A stretch of DNA of 64,000 bases from Aquatica leii (lineage: Eukaryota > Arthropoda > Insecta > Coleoptera > Lampyridae). Shown piece after piece: positions 11,372 through 22,978 of the stretch. The stretch spans positions 73,474,520 through 73,538,519 of the forward strand of contig CM069432.1 of the NCBI GenBank assembly GCA_035610365.1, written 5' to 3'. The number at the start of each line of letters is the position of its first letter. The first letter of the stretch is position 1. The notes beneath the pieces are model-generated. The model was given only the letters and a program-made list of their open reading frames with translations, made no database searches and had not been told where the DNA came from. The position numbers and the translations under genes are program-made.

Positions 11372-12625
11372 TTATCTCATATTTAGGGAAGCTAGTATTC
11401 TATCCTTTTTGTTGCCAAATAATATTGCCTGAGACTTTTTCGTTAACTGTAAGTAGTGCATTTTTGACATGTTTCTTATTTCATTTAAGTCTTTATTTAT
11501 TAATTCACACGCTCGACCAAGTTCTTTTATGGGAAATGAATAATATAATTGCGTATCATCGGCGTAAAAATGCGCTTTGATGTTTTTAAGTGCCTTTACA
11601 AAACGACAGGTGTAAATATTAAATAATATAGGTCCAAGTATTGATCCTTGAGGAACTCCTTTTTTTACAGCAAGTGGATTAGACATATTTCCATTTAACA
11701 TAACTGTTTGATATCGTCCTTGTAAGAAATTGGAAATTAGTTGAATAGAATGGGTTGTAAATCCAATATTTTTAAGAGATGCACATAGTAATTCGTGGTC
11801 TATAGTATCAAAAACTTTTGAATAATCTAACAATACCATGAGCGTGATGCACCCTTTATCAGTTGCATGAAAGATATCATCCGTGATAGTTAACAAAGCT
11901 GTACTACAACTATGACCCGTTTTAAAACCTGACTGTATACTTGGAATAATTTCGTTAGACAGAAGATAGTTTTGCATTTGAGAAGCCATAATCTTTTCTA
12001 ATACTTTTGATAGCGTAGGCAATATACTTATTGGGCGCAAATCTCTAAATTCGATTGGATTGTTTGTTTTTGCTAGTGGCAATACATATGCGTGCTTCCA
12101 TGCATCCGGAAAAACAGCATTTAATAAACAAAAGTTTATTATGTGTGTTATTATGGTCAATAAAAAAGGAATGCAAAGTTTTAGTACTTCGATACCAATT
12201 TTGTCAGCTCCCACTGCTTTTGAAGTAATTTGCTTCAGTATTTTAAATACTTCATTTTCGGTTGTAGAATAAAAAGCAAACATTTTCTGCTTTGACAATA
12301 GGAGTGTAGTGTTATAAAACGTATGTGTTGCTTTTGCATCACAATCTACCTTGGGTATAGAGTTGACAAAATAATTATTGATTTCTTGAGCATCTGATAA
12401 ATGTTGCGGAAGTACATTAGTTTTATTTTTTATGTTGATGTTAATTTGTTTTAATTTTTTCCATAGTAGATTCGGATTACCTAAACCTTGTTGATTAAAG
12501 TATACTTTCTTTTCTTGCCTAACAGTTTTAGTAGTCAAATTTCGTAATTGCTTGTAATACATCCAGTGATCTTGAGATCTAGTTTTTTTAAATTTTTGAT
12601 ATGCAACGTTTCGCAGTTTTATCAT
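11372..12625 (-). pseudogene. LINE reverse transcriptase (ORF2, central part)
   Basis: A 417-codon open frame encodes the polymerase that copies the LINE RNA at its target. Standard motifs occur in order: RDLRPISILP (about 194-203), LLDYSKVFDTID (265-276, motif A aspartates), GVPQGSILGP (323-332, motif B) and HFYADDTQLY (352-361, the catalytic YADD). The reading frame is open through the whole domain. However, it has lost its upstream link to the endonuclease and its downstream link to the C-terminal domain through frameshifts, so the annotated ATG is not the true start. Confidence 0.92.
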
Positions 12626-12739
12626 AATTTTTAAATTGTCGTTCAGCCATGGCGCTGCGGTTTTTGTAAATCTGGAGGTTTAATTGGTGCATGGATGTCC
12701 AAAAAGAATCAGAATATTACTATTTAAAAAGTTAATTTT

Positions 12740-13526
12740 TTCATTGATGTCTGTAAGATCATATATATTTTCCACAGTAGCGATTGTAAATGATAATTAA
12801 ATTGTACGTAATCAAAGTTTCTGAAATTTCGGTATGTTCTGAAGACAGGTTCTTGAACAGCGTTTGTTAATTGCAAATTACAGTACACTAATTCGTGATC
12901 CGAAACTGAGTGTAGAGAAGTAGTGCCATAATCATTTATTATATTTTCATTAGTTGTTAGTATTAAGTCTATTAGAGACGATGAAGTGTTTGTTATCCGT
13001 GTTGGATAATTGTTAATTTGCTTTAACCCTAAGCTTGTACAGAAGAAGCTGAAATCTTTTTTGTTGGTTTACTTTCAAAATTTAGCACGTCGATGTTAAA
13101 ATCGCCAAAACAAAATATTTCAGTTACAGTAGGTAATATATTTGAAATAGTGTTTTCTAACTGGTTTAGGAATTCTGTATGATTTAAACGTGGTGGTTTG
13201 TAGACAACACCAAAAGCCCAGTGTAGCTTATTGATAGATACATCAATCCATAATTGTTCGATTATTGTATTTGAACTTATGACTTTGTAAGTTAAATTAG
13301 TTTTAAGGTAAAAGGCCACTCCACCCCCTCTTGACTTTCTATCACATCTGACAAGGTTATACCCAGTAATAAAAACAACATTTGTTGTAATGAATTCATT
13401 GTAAGTTTCACTAAGAGCAATAATATCATAATTATTAGAAACAACATGGTCTTTAAAATCTGAAAAATTAGCAGCAAGCGACCTAACGTTTAAATGCCCA
13501 CATTTTAGCTTGTTTACCCTGTTCAT
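12740..13526 (-). pseudogene. LINE apurinic-type endonuclease domain (ORF2 N-terminus)
   Basis: The first part (13526-13029) is open and begins MNRVNKLKCGHLNVRSL, the typical start of LINE ORF2. It carries HLNVRSL, LSETYNE (catalytic E) and CFGDFNIDVL. At a run of A residues near 13060 the frame shifts, and the remainder of the domain, including SSSLIDLIL and the SVSDHELVYC catalytic motif, continues in another frame to about 12740. It nicks the target DNA to prime reverse transcription. One frameshift is needed to explain the break. Confidence 0.85.
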
Positions 13527-13742
13527 TAATTGAAAGAATGTATTAAAACTTTAATCTAATGTAAGTATATTTTATAAGTGTATAGGTGCATCTAGCATTA
13601 ACAAAGTATAAGAACTCAATAAAAAAAAAATGCCATAAACTAAGATTTAAATTATACATGTAATTCCTGACATAAACGACCTTAAACTATATAAATATAT
13701 ACATTATTGCTTGTAGGTTCCTACAATAATTAAAAAAAAAAA

Positions 13743-14363
13743 CTAAACGAGATCATTTTTATCTTTAATAGAAATGATAGATTTACTTGTATTAACTTTA
13801 ATAATTCCGTCATAAGTCCACACATTCTTGATACCATACTTTTCACGCGCCGATTTGAAAAGATCATACCTGTTTTTAGTTAGATCTTCAGTAATTATAA
13901 TTTTAGTACCTTTAAATAGTTTCTTATTTTTAAATACTATTTCTTTATATTTATAATTAACAAACTTAACAATGATAGCTCGCGGTTTATTCTTATTCAA
14001 ACGTCCTATTCTGTGACAACGGTCAATCATATCACTAGTAACATTCACTTTATCTTTCATAGCATTAATAACACACGCTTCAATGTTCTCACCTGCGACC
14101 TCGTCCAATCCAAAGATTCGAATATTAGTTCGTCTGCTATATTGTTGAGCTTTATCTAATTCGTTAGATAATGATTCATTTTCTTTAATTAAATGCGCAA
14201 CAGAAGCTTCCATTTCTTGCAAATGTTGATTCATTTTGCTTTCAATTCGTTCGAACACTTTATCGGCTATTTTATTGATGAATCTTTCGTCGTTTAACAA
14301 AACAGATACTGTTTCTTGAATTATTTCCGTAATTTCAATTTTTTGATCTCTTGTCAACACCAT
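13743..14363 (-). CDS. LINE ORF1 protein (coiled coil plus RNA-binding domain)
   Basis: The frame has 206 codons and is intact. Residues about 15-95 are heptad-rich and charged (IESKMNQHLQEMEASVAHL), consistent with the trimerising coiled coil. Residues about 98-200 contain RRTNIRIFGLDE, MIDRCHRIGR and RAIIVKFVNY, which match the RRM-like and C-terminal nucleic-acid-binding parts of L1-type ORF1 proteins. It would coat the LINE RNA. It stands about 200 bases upstream of the endonuclease on the same strand, the normal LINE order. Confidence 0.85.
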   Translation of the reverse strand: MVLTRDQKIEITEIIQETVSVLLNDERFINKIADKVFERIESKMNQHLQEMEASVAHLIKENESLSNELDKAQQYSRRTNIRIFGLDEVAGENIEACVINAMKDKVNVTSDMIDRCHRIGRLNKNKPRAIIVKFVNYKYKEIVFKNKKLFKGTKIIITEDLTKNRYDLFKSAREKYGIKNVWTYDGIIKVNTSKSIISIKDKNDLV

Positions 14364-15206
14364 TATTATTAGTTTGGAATTACAACAGAGTAGTTTTAAA
14401 TAAAAAAATTTAAAATTTTGCTAGAGCACGTTACACACACGTCTACTCGCTACGAACGTATAACATATATTAACAATATTATTTTAATATCTTTGAGTAT
14501 TACAGAACGATTGAGAGATTATTAATAAATAATAAAATGCATAGACTCACCTATTGAACAAACTTTAGTAACTAAAACGTTGACAGCGTATTAAACATAT
14601 TTTTGCTTCTGTTCTACTGCACTATGGAGTTGCATCAAGAAAAATACACGAACTAAATGCACTGACACCACATGACATGCAACAAAAAATTAATTTATTG
14701 CTGACACCGAGGTTCACACCTACTCAAATTTCTTAGTAAGATAATGCTTGGTGCTACGTGTGATAGTGATAAGACTTGATTCTGTGTATGTTACATTGAA
14801 TCAATGTATCTCTTACCTAAAATTAACGTATGTATTAATAGTTTTATTGTGAAAATACAATGAAATCATAAACTGTACATGGTTCTATAAAAACTCTACA
14901 CATACAACGTACATATGTACATTATACAAACATACATTAACCCAATGTATTTCAAATGTTAAATTTATGTACATCATACAATAAATTAACGTAAATGGTA
15001 CATTCACAGGTTCACTGTGCATGATCTCATAACAATTTGTTTTTGAAATATAACAAATACAACTTGATACATTGAATCAATGTAAAGTACATAAAAAACT
15101 ATGTAGTTATAATGTAAATTACAAAAATTCAATGAAAACGTGTTTTAATGTACTATAGGTCGATGTATACCGTACATTGACTTTATGTACAATTTTTCTT
15201 TCAGTG

Positions 15207-17290
15207 TTGAATACATATCTGAAATAGCTCTCCTTAACTGGATTCTTACTAAATTCGTGGTGGTTTTTGTACATTTCTCACATTTTCTTTATTAAAGCTG
15301 TTTCGTTTTAATTTAAAGCTCTATCTGCGTTATATTCTGAAATGGAGATTGTGAGTTTTGCAGCAAAGTGTAGTATAGATATTGATTGTTTTGCAACCCA
15401 ATAACTTTAGTACCTCATACCTGGCTAAGTAAGCGATTTCTGAAAATTTTTGTCTATGTAAATGTTACCAGAGCATTATGAGAGCAAATTCGAGGATAAG
15501 TGGAGATTGTGAGTTATGAAACTCGGATTCTCAAATTATGATTCTTGAATGTTGAACACTTTCTTATTCTATGTCTTTGTTTTATAGACCCCTCAATAGC
15601 GAGTTCTTTTTTTTATGAATAAGCATAATTAAGCATAAACATGTTGGGTTGTGTATAAGATGGATTTAAACACCTTTATTTTGTTAATACACTTTTTGAA
15701 ATTGTATTTGAAGGAAGCTCTGACATAGTTTCTGATTTATGCTCAAACGTATAGTTCAATGTCAACCTTGATCAAGCCGATCTCAAGTAATCGCTACGAC
15801 TCGCTTAACGTTTTATCCGATAAATACTCAAGCTTTGGGAATTCTTGGTATAGTCGTATTGTTGACAAAAACTCATAATTTTTTGAGCGTTATAGTGTAA
15901 TCTTAATGTTTGATAGTTTAACCTACAAAAACATGTAGTTGACGTCAGAAAAAAAATGTTTTTGTAGCAGACATCGTTTGTAGAGATGTTTCATTATGTC
16001 GTGAACTGTGACCTTGAGTTGAAAATAGGAATGAAACTAGAAAAATTGAAAATTTGACAAGTTTAAATGAATCTCAAAAACATTAGTTCATTTAAAAGAC
16101 AATCACGCCAACAAAACAATTAATAATTTAAAAATAATCAGATATTTATATATTAAATAAAAATAAGTAATAATAAAGACTTGTTAATTACAAATACAAC
16201 GAGAAAAGCAATGATACGTGAGGAAAAATGTTCCACCGAATGTTTGTAAGAAGGATAATAGCAACATTTTGACATAAATTAACTAAAGACTTCTACTATA
16301 TGGTACTATCGTGGTATAATTCGTAAGTTATAATGTATTTTTGAGTTATTTCGTAGCGTAGCTACTATAGTTACTATAGTTGTTTTACATTGGTAATTTT
16401 CTGTTGTCGGAATATATGCAGATTGCAGCAAATCCAATCCGTTTTGGAATCCTTTGCAAATTTCCATCTTCTGCTTCCACCATATCAATTCCAAAGAAGT
16501 TTTCATTATATCTGTTGTACCAATTTATGTTAATTTTAATGAAAATAAAACTCAAAATTTAAAAATACAATTTATAAAATAGAAAAAGAAAACCAAGGCT
16601 TGAGCACGTATCAAGGTTGGGCGACTTGAGAAAATATGGTTGCTAAATATGTACGGAGTAGAGTTTCATCGCTAAGTTCCGACTACACTAAGAATTTAAA
16701 TACTTGAGCAATGCTTGAGACTGATCTTGAGCGAAGCTTTGACAATAAGTACAGGTATTAGACAAATTACAATTACCACTAGTAACGACAAATCTGAAAG
16801 GTTAAACACCAAGTACTGCGTTATTGTTTCAAGCAATGATTGTTTTAATTTTATTGACCACTAATATTTTGGTTATTATTTGATTATTTAACAATTTTTT
16901 TAATGATTTTACGGCAATCTAAATGTTCATTAGAAAAAAAAGTATTTAAATTAAATAGAAAATCTTATAATTTTGATAGGAATCATTTACTTCTTAAGCA
17001 ATTGTTTATTATTTTAATGTTTTCCATTATTAACTGTACCTTAATACTTAATAGTTATTAAACGTTTTTATATTGTAGTATTACATTCACATATTACGAG
17101 AACAATTAAATAATTTATTTTCTTTACAATACTTGTTTTTTAAATTTCTTTAAGAAATGAAGAACTGGCTTCAAATAAATGCATCAAATAAAATGCACTA
17201 AAAAGTAAAAACGGATTATTTAGTTAAACTACAATTTACATGATAGTGCTGAGGAAATTACATTTTAACGAATTGAGAACCGCCTCTTTT
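15207..17290. other. Non-coding DNA
   Basis: AT-rich with no coding domain, transposon end or array that I can support. Short overlapping frames near 16306-16562 look like chance. Confidence 0.5.
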
Positions 17291-17340
17291 TTTTGAAGTC
17301 AGTTAAAAATAATTTTCAAAAATTTTCATCGAGCGTATTG

Positions 17341-17490
17341 TATTGAAACGTTCGAGAAGTTATTCGCAAATTCAAGAGCCTTCTCGAATTTGTTATCCAT
17401 CTTCTAGAACGTATATCGAAAGATATGGAACACTCGAGAATGATTTTCAAAATGTGTATATATACCGAAGAAACAAATCGTAGGTCAGTT
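17341..17490 (+). promoter_or_regulatory. Heat-shock-type RNA polymerase II promoter
   Basis: Several heat-shock-factor sites (inverted GAA/TTC units) cluster here: GAAACGTTCGAGAAG at 17345, TTCTCGAA near 17381 and TTCTAGAA near 17402. A TATA box TATATATA follows at 17457. A GTCAGTT initiator at 17485-17490 places the start A 30 bases downstream, textbook spacing. Poly(A)-like AATAAA strings follow within 100 bases. This fits either a stress-induced host transcript or the control region of an old LTR-type element; no coding domain downstream decides between them. Confidence 0.5.
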
Positions 17491-18245
17491 ATTGCCGTAA
17501 TGCGAAGACAGCAGTGGTAAAAAGATTATTAAAGTCTAAATAAATAAGTCGTTAACGCGTGTTATAAATAAATCTACGAAGTACGTGACTTTAGTGTAAA
17601 CAAGTGTGTGAAACTATCCGCGGACTTTATCTTATCTTCATGTGAGTGATATAAATTATCGTGTAAGTGTTTTTATTAAATATTATTAGATTTATTTAGT
17701 TCGGTTAATTTAAAAGTGTACATATTTCTAGTATAAGTAAAAATATTTTTAGTAGTTTAAAATGAATTAGTTTTAATAATAAAATTCGTTACAGTATTAT
17801 AGAACTTAGTTTAGAAAATCTGTAATTAATTAAATATAACTATTTAACATCGAGTCTACGACATACGCCGGTAACGTACAGACATACTAGAGGAGCTACG
17901 GTGAATGAATTTCCATATTTTAGTTACAACATTAAACAATGTAAGCTCCTATAGAAGAAGCTGCAAGCAATGTAGGGACAAGTCGAGATATTGGAAAGTC
18001 CTTTAGAGCTAGATACGACGGTAAGTTGTAAGAAAACATAAAGACTAGAATCGAGTGCAAAATTTTAGAAAAACGCAGAAAATCAAGTACAGAGCATTTA
18101 GTAGAAAAAATTCTAGAAGAGAAAAGAATTATAAGAAAAGAGGTAAAGATGAATTATATAAAAAATAGTAAGAGATTACATAAACATTGGAACAAGAGAC
18201 CTCGTATCATATTTTAAAAGAAAGAAAAGAACTTTGTGTTGTGGC
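17491..18245. other. Possible transcript or fossil LTR-element region downstream of the heat-shock promoter
   Basis: The first 150 bases resemble a leader with nearby AATAAA signals. From about 17870 the plus strand becomes purine-rich and lysine-rich in translation but has no recognisable domain. It may be a non-coding transcript or a worn retroelement fossil. Family unassigned. Confidence 0.25.
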
Positions 18246-18250
18246 CAAGG

Positions 18251-18415
18251 CCCGGTTGTGTAAGACATTGTTAACTTTAACGATGTTGTTAACTACGTCA
18301 TGTCGTTAAGTATTGTCATTGGTATAGAATTGTTTTGCTGACGACATTGTGAAATCAATAGCTACGATTTAGTTAACAACGGCGTCAGCTAACAACATTG
18401 CTTTATGCAACCGGG
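18251..18415. mobile_element. Palindromic MITE, PIF/ISL2EU-like ends
   Basis: The left end CCCGGTTGTGTAAGACATTG and the inverted right end CCCGGTTGCATAAAGCAATG match over some 45 bp, ending near GTTGTTAAC on both sides. The whole 165-bp unit can fold into one hairpin. The ends resemble PIF/Harbinger or ISL2EU ends. No clear target duplication is visible. Confidence 0.6.
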
Positions 18416-18865
18416 AATTAATGTTGTCAAGATTAAGTATGAGTTTAACCCGTGATATTGAAATGTGGTACTATTCGAAAACAAAGTCGCCATTCTTGGC
18501 GTTATATGATACTGGACTTTTTTGAGGTGTCTCTTGATGTATATGCGTAGATCACGCAATCACTGAGACTAAAAAATCCGCCACTTTCTAAGCAGTCATT
18601 GCCTTTATTGATTTGTATATACTGTGTTTTTGGTGAATTCATTAATAGTGGTACTTTTGATTCCAGGTATGAAATTTTTGGGTATTTTAATTACACATTT
18701 TGTTATATCAGATAGATCTATGAGACTATGGTAATGCATGTGTTGAATTTTATTGATTTATGTACTATTTAGAATGCAATCAAACAAATCATTGGTATTT
18801 TAGTCAGGTTTTTGTATAAGTACTGAAGTAAAAAGGTAAAATTCTGATTTTTTATTGACGATGCT

Positions 18866-20853
18866 CGAGGGCTAAACCACTGGTGAAGTTTAATGTACAC
18901 CCGTGATGAAGTACATAAAGTCTTTATATGAAGTAGGTGAAGTACTAATGAAGTACATGAATTAGCAGTGAAATACATGAAGTATAAGTGAAGTACGTGA
19001 AGTATACGAAGTATAAGTGAAGTATACGAGGTATAAGTGAAGTCTATGAAGTTTAAGTGAAGTACGTGTAATATATGAGAAACGCTCTTTAGGGAAAATA
19101 TGCAAAATACATTTAAACGAAATACAATAAATCTTAGTACTACATTCTCAAAAAAAACTGAGCGTATTCATTTTAATGTTTAATTATGAATTTTCATAAT
19201 AACGAATCACATATTTCTTGAATTTTAGATTTCATAAATTTAATATCTGCCGGTCAGTGCGGTTTTTCACGAAACGAGAGGATATTACCAAAGCTTAAAA
19301 AACAGGTTGACTCAATCCTTACAGTTTTTTTAATTTCTCTAAATGCAAGATGATCGAAATAAGTACCTACTAAATCAGCAAGTTTAAAATGTTTTGTAAA
19401 GACGTATATAAGTTTGCCTACTAAGAAATATTAATTCTTTTAACAAAAAACAAAACACCTAGCATGAGAAATGCAGTCATTGCACTTGTTATTGGTGTAC
19501 AATGAGTAATTAGTTCTTAATTTTAAATAAAGTTTGTAAACAAATGCCGACTCTAAGACACTTGTTATCGCTTGTTATGATTAGATAAATAAAAAATTCG
19601 GATTCATTCACATAATTCTTTTTTCTTTTATGCTAGGTAATTCAAACTGATTTTACTTTCGGTTACCGTTTAAAAACGTTGACCTTGATTTTCCGGAAAA
19701 CTGCACGATATAATTATTCATTATGATTCTCATGAAAAAAATTACAAAAACCATATTCAAGATTTTTCCAAACTTTTTTTAATTTAAAAGTTATAAAAAT
19801 TTAAAAACTTTTCGCGACGAATAACTTATCTGCTTTCGTTTTAAACAGTCAAATTGCATTGGTTAGGAACAAAACAAATGATTACAAATAATTGTTGTTT
19901 TGTTTATTTTGGGATAGTTTCTCTGTAATAATGGACGGTTTTAGTAGAATTGAATATGCTGATATGCATTTAGTATTTAGAAAAACTGAAAATATTGTAG
20001 AAGGGCGCAGAAAATTTACAGGAAAAGATTTTCAGATAGGTGTCCCCTCCACAGTAAGTTTTTATCAGTGCATAATCGTTTAGTTGAAACTGGCGGTATT
20101 GAACCACATCGTGAAGGCAACAATACTACAACACCAGTCTTTGAGAAAGAAATTTTAGATCGTGTAGATAATATTCCATTTATTAGCACTAGATAATTAA
20201 GAAGAACCGGAAGAACCATGAGTTGCGGTCATATGACCGTTTGGAGAATTTTGCACGAGCAGCTATTACACCCGTACCATCTGCAAAAGTAGAAGAATTA
20301 TTATCCGATGATTATCCACCTTTGGTTACTTACTTTTCACTATCGAAGTGACGTTCATAAGAGAAGGTATTTTTAATAAAGAATTTATTTTAATAGACCC
20401 AATATGTCTAATAGGTAGTGAACAATTCACTATTAATAAAAACTACCCCAACAACATAAACAAGACTTAAATAAAATTATGACGCGAGCTATGTAGATGT
20501 GTTTCAAAATTATATTGTTATATATTTTTTTTTTATTTGATTGTGTTGAAGTTTGATTGTTTATTTCTTTATTTTATGACAATACTAATAACATTTTGAC
20601 TATTTACGTGTATTTATTAAATTCCTTAAAACTTCATAGATGAAATATTATGAATTATTGAAGAAGTACCTGAAGTACTATGAATTATTAGTGAAGTACA
20701 GGAAGTAGTATGAATTATAAGTGAAGAATATGAAGTACTATGAATTATTGGTGAAGTACATAAAGTACCATGAATTATTAGTGAAGTAGATGAAGTATTA
20801 CGAATTAAGATGAAGTATGGTGTACATGATTTCTTCCTGCGGTTAACCCCTCG
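18866..20853. mobile_element. DNA transposon with 8-bp TSD and subterminal minisatellites
   Basis: The element begins CGAGGGCTAAACC and ends, inverted, CGAGGGGTTAACC. It is flanked by perfect 8-bp repeats ACGATGCT (18858-18865 and 20854-20861). Inside both ends comes a shared TGTACAC block and then a tandem array of GAAGTACATGAAGTA-like units: 18880-19075 on the left and 20630-20820 on the right, in the same orientation. The 8-bp duplication fits hAT, P, MULE or Merlin-type transposition. No transposase of those types is visible, and the superfamily is unassigned. A transposase fragment of Tc1/mariner type lies inside. Confidence 0.8.
19895..20335 (+). pseudogene. N-terminal fragment of a DUF4817-type Tc1/mariner transposase
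   Basis: The segment FSRIEYADMHLVFRK starts the DNA-binding part. VHNRLVETGGIEPHREG and HMTVWRILHEQLLHPYHLQK follow in a second frame with two in-frame stops, and a short SDDYPPLVTYF tail appears in a third. The order matches the paired helix-turn-helix region of insect DUF4817 transposases. The DDE catalytic domain is absent. It lies inside the 18866-20853 element, either captured or from an older nested insertion. Confidence 0.75.
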
Positions 20854-20861
20854 ACGATGCT

Positions 20862-22978
20862 TTTACGCTATTATGGTATAGTATTTATCTTCTTTGAAAA
20901 CTATATCAAATAATTATTTTCTTAAACCAGGGAGGCATTGTTTATAAAGGTATTAAAAAAAGTAGATAAATTTTAACTTGGTTCAATTTTAATTAAATAT
21001 ATTGATATAGACGCCAACTTAATGTTTGTTTTTCTTTTTAAATTCGCCAATAAAAAAAAACTTCGCACTAAAAATAGAACGAAAAACTAATATTTCATAA
21101 CAGGCTGTTTGTTTTTAGTTAGTACTCTGCGGAATTATTTTAAGGTTTTCTTTTTTATATTTCTATACATTTTTGTGGCAGTTTATGTTAATTACTCAAA
21201 TTCCAAATTTACTAATCTAAGGTTAAAGAACGCATAACACCTATGTGTTATTAGATGTCATTTTTATATCTAACGCTTTTCACTTTTATATACACCTTTT
21301 TCTGTTCAGTTTAAATGCAAGATTAGAATAGATCCGTGAATCTAAATTACGCAACTACTGTTTGAATTTATCTCTGTTTATTTTATCATATTTTGAAGAA
21401 ACACCTTTAACAAGAAGAAATGTGTATTTCATAAAAATTAGTATTCTGGCGATTTAGAAGATAACTATATTGAACTTAATGCAGAGGAGTGATTACTAAA
21501 ATATTTATTGTTAATGTGGTGATTTAATTAAGCATAAACTTAAACATTAAATAACGATAAAGTATATTATACTAGTGTAAGTTAAAAAAAAAGATGGGGC
21601 CGAAACGAATTTATAAAGACACATAAGTTTGTTTATCGTCAACTTGGTTAATCGACTTAATAAAAATAATCATCAATTTTTTCGAATACCTAATTATAAA
21701 ATTGAGTTATAAAAATTGTAATCAAGTTTATATCTGCTACCGGGTTGACCTAAATAGCGTGTGCAAAAAGAGATTTTTATTATTTATGGTAGTTTTTTTA
21801 TTTAGTCATCTTTACTATTGTATTACTACATTTATTGTATAGTACTTTTTTTTGTTAAATAATACAACTAAACCGACTGTTTAGAAACACTGTGTTCTTT
21901 GCATTTACCCTATTGGTTCTGATTTAATTTACCGTCATAATTCCTAATTCATAAATTATTGCTAGAAGTTTTGTTAATCCTGATACTTTACGAAAAAATG
22001 TTATTACTGTATAACCTACGTTCATTTTAATTACAGAATTTGGCTTTCTTATTGCATAACATTTATGATACGTTTTTACCCAGTTTTTACCTTAGTTGCC
22101 AATGGAAGCAAATAATTTATTACAAACAAGATTTGTTATTACAAATTCATTTAGTAAATTTTATATTCTAAGTTTTGCATCGTACTATGTACAATATTCA
22201 GAACACGTGGTTATACATACCATCACATAGCTTTCTACAGGAAACAGCTTATTTATTTAACAAGCTTTACCTGTATGAACAACTGCAGGTTTAATCAACG
22301 GTAGTACTGTTTATGAAGGTAGGGATTATTTAAAAAAAATTCTTTTTGTTGTCAAGTAATTTAAGATATTATCATTATACAGTTTGAACTGAAACTATAT
22401 TTATTACTGAACATTATGTGTTAATGATCATCAATCGTTCAGACGTTCTAGTTTTTCTTTTATATTCAATTTGCCATTACGACGTAATTTGATTACGTAT
22501 CGTCAATTGGTTTCAGGAAATAATTATGAGCATTTGAAACATTATTTTTGTAGGCGTTAGCGATATTAGTTTAAACGAATTTGACACTAAATAGAAATTC
22601 TTCTCTTTTAGATTTATTGTTGCATACATTAAATCTGCAGTACATAATTTGTATAGTAAAATTAATATATTTTTTACTTAAAAAAATCGTATTACGGTGA
22701 ATTGCGATTATTTGGGTCATAAAGTAATTAAAAAAGAAACAGCAGTTTGGGTATGTGTCTTCGAAATTATTTTTTGTTTTTAAAAGTTAGGTATACCTTT
22801 AGAAGAAGTAAAGAAAATATTCAATATGTACTATAAGTTTATTGGTACGATTGGATCTATAGTTTTCGACGTATCTGATTCAAAATTTTGAAAACAACGT
22901 TTTAATAAAACTTATTTTAACATTTTTTGTTTTTATTAAAAATTATATAAATACTCAATAAAACCAATAATAATTATA
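20862..22978. other. Non-coding DNA
   Basis: AT-rich sequence without a convincing frame, repeat array or transposon end. Confidence 0.5.

Larger units (their letters stand above)
10459..14400 (-). mobile_element. Near full-length CR1/Jockey-group LINE
   Basis: The element reads on the minus strand, in order: ORF1 (13743-14363), apurinic-type endonuclease (13526 to about 12740), reverse transcriptase (12625-11372), C-terminal domain (to 10730), 3' UTR and a (TTA)n tail at 10459-10481. It sits inside the CACTA-like element. Both ORFs are present in the correct order, so it is close to full length, but ORF2 is broken by a few frameshifts. The clade (CR1, Daphne, Crack or Jockey) cannot be settled by eye. 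The AT-rich flanks hide the target duplication. Confidence 0.88.
9516..15206. mobile_element. CACTA-like DNA transposon with repeat-rich ends, split by a LINE
   Basis: The left end CACTAAAAGAAAAAGTG and the inverted right end CACTGAAAGAAAAATTG match over about 35 bp. Inside each end lies 400-450 bp of dispersed copies of a motif like ATTGAATCAATGTA or TGTACATTGA in both orientations (9535-9960 and 14790-15195). Terminal CACTA and subterminal repeats are hallmarks of EnSpm/CACTA elements. No CACTA transposase is recognisable. Most of the interior is the LINE at 10459-14400, so without that insertion it would be about 1.7 kb and non-autonomous. A clean 2-3 bp target duplication was not found, so the superfamily call is provisional. 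Confidence 0.6.

Noticed and set aside
18880-19075. Minisatellite considered as an independent satellite locus
   Set aside because: The same unit recurs at the other end inside a TSD-bounded element, so it is part of that element.
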